This document shows positions 61,723 through 64,000 of a stretch of 64,000 bases of DNA, one piece after another (positions within the stretch are counted from its first letter, which is position 1; each line of letters begins with the position of its first letter). The translations under genes and the position numbers were made by a program. The notes beneath the pieces are model-generated. The model did not search any database and was not told the origin of the DNA. It was given only the letters and a program-made list of their open reading frames with translations. This stretch comes from Streptomyces halobius (GTDB taxonomy: Bacteria; Actinomycetota; Actinomycetes; Streptomycetales; Streptomycetaceae): the NCBI RefSeq assembly GCF_023277745.1, contig NZ_CP086322.1:8184001-8248000 (forward strand), given 5' to 3'.

Positions 61723-63486
61723 TCACCCGCGGGCCGGTACGCCCTCCCGGCCGGCCGGGCCGCCACCCGCCGGACGCTCCCGGACCGGGCTGCCCCGCCG
61801 GACCTCGGTACGCTCCGAGCCCGGCCGGCCCAGCACCCAGCTCGCCCCCGGCAGCGCCTTCGCGGCCTTCTTCAGCGGCGCCAGGGCGGCCGCCGCCTGA
61901 CGGTGACCGGTCACACTGCCGGGCGGGCAGACCACCGTGGCCAGCGACAGCGTCACCGGCAGCCCGCCCGCCGACCAGGCCGCATCCAGCAGCGCCGCGG
62001 CGAACGGATCGAGCCGCCCCGGCCCGGCCAGCACCAGGAAGTCGTCACCGCCGATATGCCCCACCCGGGCGGCCGGCTCGCGCGCCGCGACCTCGGCCAG
62101 CACCCGCCCCACCGACCGGATCAGCTCATCGCCCGCCGCGAACCCCGCGCTGTCGTTGACCTGTTTGAAACCGTCCACATCCAGCCAGCTCAGCGCGAAC
62201 GCCCGGCCCTCGGCGATCCGCCGGTCGACCTCCCCGTTGACCGCGTCCGAGCCGGGCAGCCGGGTCAGCGGGTTGAGCCGTGCCGCCTCCTCCACCCGGC
62301 TCTCGGCCAGCGCCCGCACGATGTCGGCGAGATGCACCACGCCCATGCACCGGCCGCGCTCGTCCACCACCGTCACATCGTCACCGGCCCGGTCGCGACC
62401 GCCCTCCGCGATCACATCCAGCACCTGCCAGGCGGTGGCCTCCGCGCCGACCGTCCGCGGCCGGTCCGCGAGCCGCAGCGCCGGCCGGTCGGCGTACAGC
62501 GCGTGCCCGTAGCGCCCGGAGAGCGACAGCAGGAACCGGTCCCGGTCGATCGCCCGGACCGGCACCCCGTCGGAGTCCACCAGCAGGACGCCCGACACCG
62601 CGGGAAACCCGGTGAGATGGCTGCGTACCGCGCCCGCCGACGCGGACATCGGCAGCAGCGCGGCCGGCTGCAGGAACTGGGTGACGGGCGGCCCCGCGGG
62701 CGGCCCGTACGGTGCCTCGGGCCCGCTCACCTGCGGCGGGGGCGCGGCCGGGAGGAAGATGTCCGCGGCCGCCCGCCGGGAGGGCGGCGCGAACAGATGC
62801 CCCTGCGCCAGCTGCACCCCGGCATCCCGCGCCGCCGCGTACTGCCGCTCGGTCTCCACGCCCTCGATGGCCAGCAGCCCGCCCACCTGATCGCACAGCT
62901 GCCGCATCGCGGCGACCGCGGCCCGCCGCCCCCGGTCGGCAGCCAGCCCGGCGCACACCGACACATCCAGCTTGACCACGTCCGGCGCGAGTTCGCCGAG
63001 CAGCCGCAGCGGCAGATCACCGTCCCCGACCCCGTCCGCGCAGATCCGGTAGCCCTCGTCGCGCAGCCCCGCCACCGCCTCCAGCAGCGCCCGGCGCGGG
63101 ACATGGGTGAACGGCCCGCCGATGTCCAGGGTGATCTCCCACGGCCGTCGGCCCCCCTCGTGTACGGCCTTGCCCAGCGCGGTCAGGCTCGGCAGCTCCG
63201 CGACGGTCGCCGCGAAGACATTGACATGCAGCGGCAGCAGCGGTTCCTGGCGCGTGGCGGAGCGTACGGCGAGCGCCGCGAGTTCGGCGTCCAGATCGGG
63301 GCAGCGGTGCGCGGACGCCAGGACGTCCATCCGGGCGTCCTCGGGGCGGGCGAGTATCTCCAGCGCGGCGACCGAGCCGGTCGCGAGGTTCACGACGGGT
63401 TGGTAGGCGAATCGGAGCTGGTCCGTCCAGGCAGGCACAACAGCAGAATGCCCGGGCGATGCCGCAGCGGACGGCGGTTCACGCAC
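61723..63486 (-). CDS. EAL-CBS-GGDEF signalling protein with degenerate EAL
   Basis: 587 residues. EAL-like domain at about 20-245 keeps YQPVVN, EIL, HVNVF, VVKLD and IEGVET. It has lost the DDFG-type acidic residues (ADGVGDGD) and the usual LEITE (LDIGG), so hydrolysis of cyclic-di-GMP is unlikely. A CBS-pair region spans about 270-395. GGDEF domain is at about 405-555, with LTRLPGSDAV, SWLDVDGFKQVND and the active-site GGDDF, compatible with diguanylate cyclase activity. Cyclic-di-GMP controls Streptomyces development. Starts at GTG 63486. Confidence 0.87.
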   Translation of the reverse strand: MREPPSAAASPGHSAVVPAWTDQLRFAYQPVVNLATGSVAALEILARPEDARMDVLASAHRCPDLDAELAALAVRSATRQEPLLPLHVNVFAATVAELPSLTALGKAVHEGGRRPWEITLDIGGPFTHVPRRALLEAVAGLRDEGYRICADGVGDGDLPLRLLGELAPDVVKLDVSVCAGLAADRGRRAAVAAMRQLCDQVGGLLAIEGVETERQYAAARDAGVQLAQGHLFAPPSRRAAADIFLPAAPPPQVSGPEAPYGPPAGPPVTQFLQPAALLPMSASAGAVRSHLTGFPAVSGVLLVDSDGVPVRAIDRDRFLLSLSGRYGHALYADRPALRLADRPRTVGAEATAWQVLDVIAEGGRDRAGDDVTVVDERGRCMGVVHLADIVRALAESRVEEAARLNPLTRLPGSDAVNGEVDRRIAEGRAFALSWLDVDGFKQVNDSAGFAAGDELIRSVGRVLAEVAAREPAARVGHIGGDDFLVLAGPGRLDPFAAALLDAAWSAGGLPVTLSLATVVCPPGSVTGHRQAAAALAPLKKAAKALPGASWVLGRPGSERTEVRRGSPVRERPAGGGPAGREGVPARG

Positions 63487-63571
63487 TGTTCACGCATCCT
63501 TCCGGAGCGTATGGGCCGCCGCCCGGCACCCTCACACGGTCTTCGAGAGCGGTCGTGCGCTGATATGCCCC

Positions 63572-64000
63572 TCACCGGACGGCGACCACCGCGGACCCAT
63601 GCCCGAAGAGTCCCTGATTGGCAGTCACACCGACCCGTGCGTCGGGAACTTGACGCTCACCCGCCCGCCCCCGCAGCTGCCACGTCAGCTCGCAGACCTG
63701 TGCGACGGCCTGGGCCGGCACCGCCTCGCCGAAGGACGCCAGACCACCGCTCGCGTTCACCGGCAGCCGCCCGCCGAGCGCCGTCGCCCCGTCCCGCAGC
63801 AGCTTCGCGGCCTCGCCGGTGCCGCACAGCCCCAGATCCTCGTACCACTCCAGCTCCAGCGCCGTGGACAGGTCGTAGACCTCGGCCAGTGAGAGGTCCT
63901 CCGGACCGATGCCCGCCTCCTCGTACGCGCCCTGGGCGAGCGACGCCCGGAACCCGGCGGCCGGCTCCGCGACGGCGGCCGCGGAATCGCTGGCGATATC
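63572..64000 (-). CDS. thiolase-like / lipid-transfer protein, C-terminal part (runs off the window)
   Basis: 143 codons of the C-terminal half, from the window edge to the stop. EVYDLSTALELEWYEDLGL, LPVNASGGLASFGEAVPAQA and VGVTANQGLFGHGSAVV are thiolase C-terminal blocks. The usual catalytic His (GHPxG) reads GEAVP, and the final Cys (CxG) reads FGHGS. This fits the SCP2/lipid-transfer subgroup (often a retro-aldolase or accessory protein) rather than a true thiolase. The start is outside the window. Confidence 0.8.
   Translation of the reverse strand, partial: DIASDSAAAVAEPAAGFRASLAQGAYEEAGIGPEDLSLAEVYDLSTALELEWYEDLGLCGTGEAAKLLRDGATALGGRLPVNASGGLASFGEAVPAQAVAQVCELTWQLRGRAGERQVPDARVGVTANQGLFGHGSAVVAVR

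Overview
The window is chromosomal DNA from a high-GC actinomycete, almost certainly a Streptomyces. The signs are near-universal G/C at third codon positions, chains of ATGA/GTGA start-stop overlaps, a complete four-gene conservon (cvnABCD), an NsdA/NsdB-type regulator, a mycothiol-type formaldehyde dehydrogenase, a RamB-type ScfR regulator and many SpoIIE/GGDEF signalling genes. No tRNA, rRNA or CRISPR array was seen.

Layout. 0.2-9.5 kb: phosphotransferase, NsdB-like regulator, PAS/SpoIIE phosphatase, HEAT-repeat protein, two GT4 glycosyltransferases. 9.5-15.2 kb: SGNH hydrolase, ATP-dependent 5-oxoprolinase of the HyuAB type, hemerythrin, a Rho_N-like small protein. 15.4-23.1 kb is an accessory, partly decayed stretch: a PEP-mutase/isocitrate-lyase family enzyme and an atypical LuxR response regulator behind a promoter and a 46-codon ORF, a ruined GlxA-type regulator, a duplicated His-rich peptide, a pentameric-channel-like membrane protein, a LuxR tail fragment, an amidinotransferase and a frameshifted macrolide glycosyltransferase. 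23.3-28.9 kb: glyoxylate bypass genes (aceA, aceB and a 3-hydroxyacyl-CoA dehydrogenase) facing a RamB-like regulator across a repeat-rich control region.

29.0-36.7 kb is a pyroglutamate (5-oxoproline) utilisation locus: pxpA, pxpB, pxpC, a GntR regulator, a two-subunit DUF969/DUF979 transporter and pyroglutamyl peptidase. The same GntR operator (TnGTnnnACnA type) lies before pxpA/gntR and before the transporter. An intact 1.4-kb IS110-family element sits exactly at the pxpB/pxpC junction. Removing it with one copy of the shared AG restores an uninterrupted reading frame from pxpB into pxpC, so the ancestral gene was probably a fused pxpBC. The left end of the element folds like an IS110 bridge RNA and carries a 10-nt perfect complement to the interrupted target.

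37.0-44.7 kb: a kleisin/KITE/SMC-like operon (MukFEB/Wadjet gene order) without a JetD nuclease, whose SMC has Asn in place of the Walker B catalytic Glu. 44.5-53.9 kb: a methylamine or glycine-betaine demethylation locus (Rieske oxygenase, sarcosine oxidase, dimethylglycine-dehydrogenase-like flavoprotein, formaldehyde dehydrogenase, IclR regulator, and a divergent Rieske ferredoxin and reductase). 54.3-59.0 kb: conservon. 59.0-64.0 kb: glpF-glpK, an EAL-CBS-GGDEF protein, and the 3' end of a thiolase-like gene that runs off the window.
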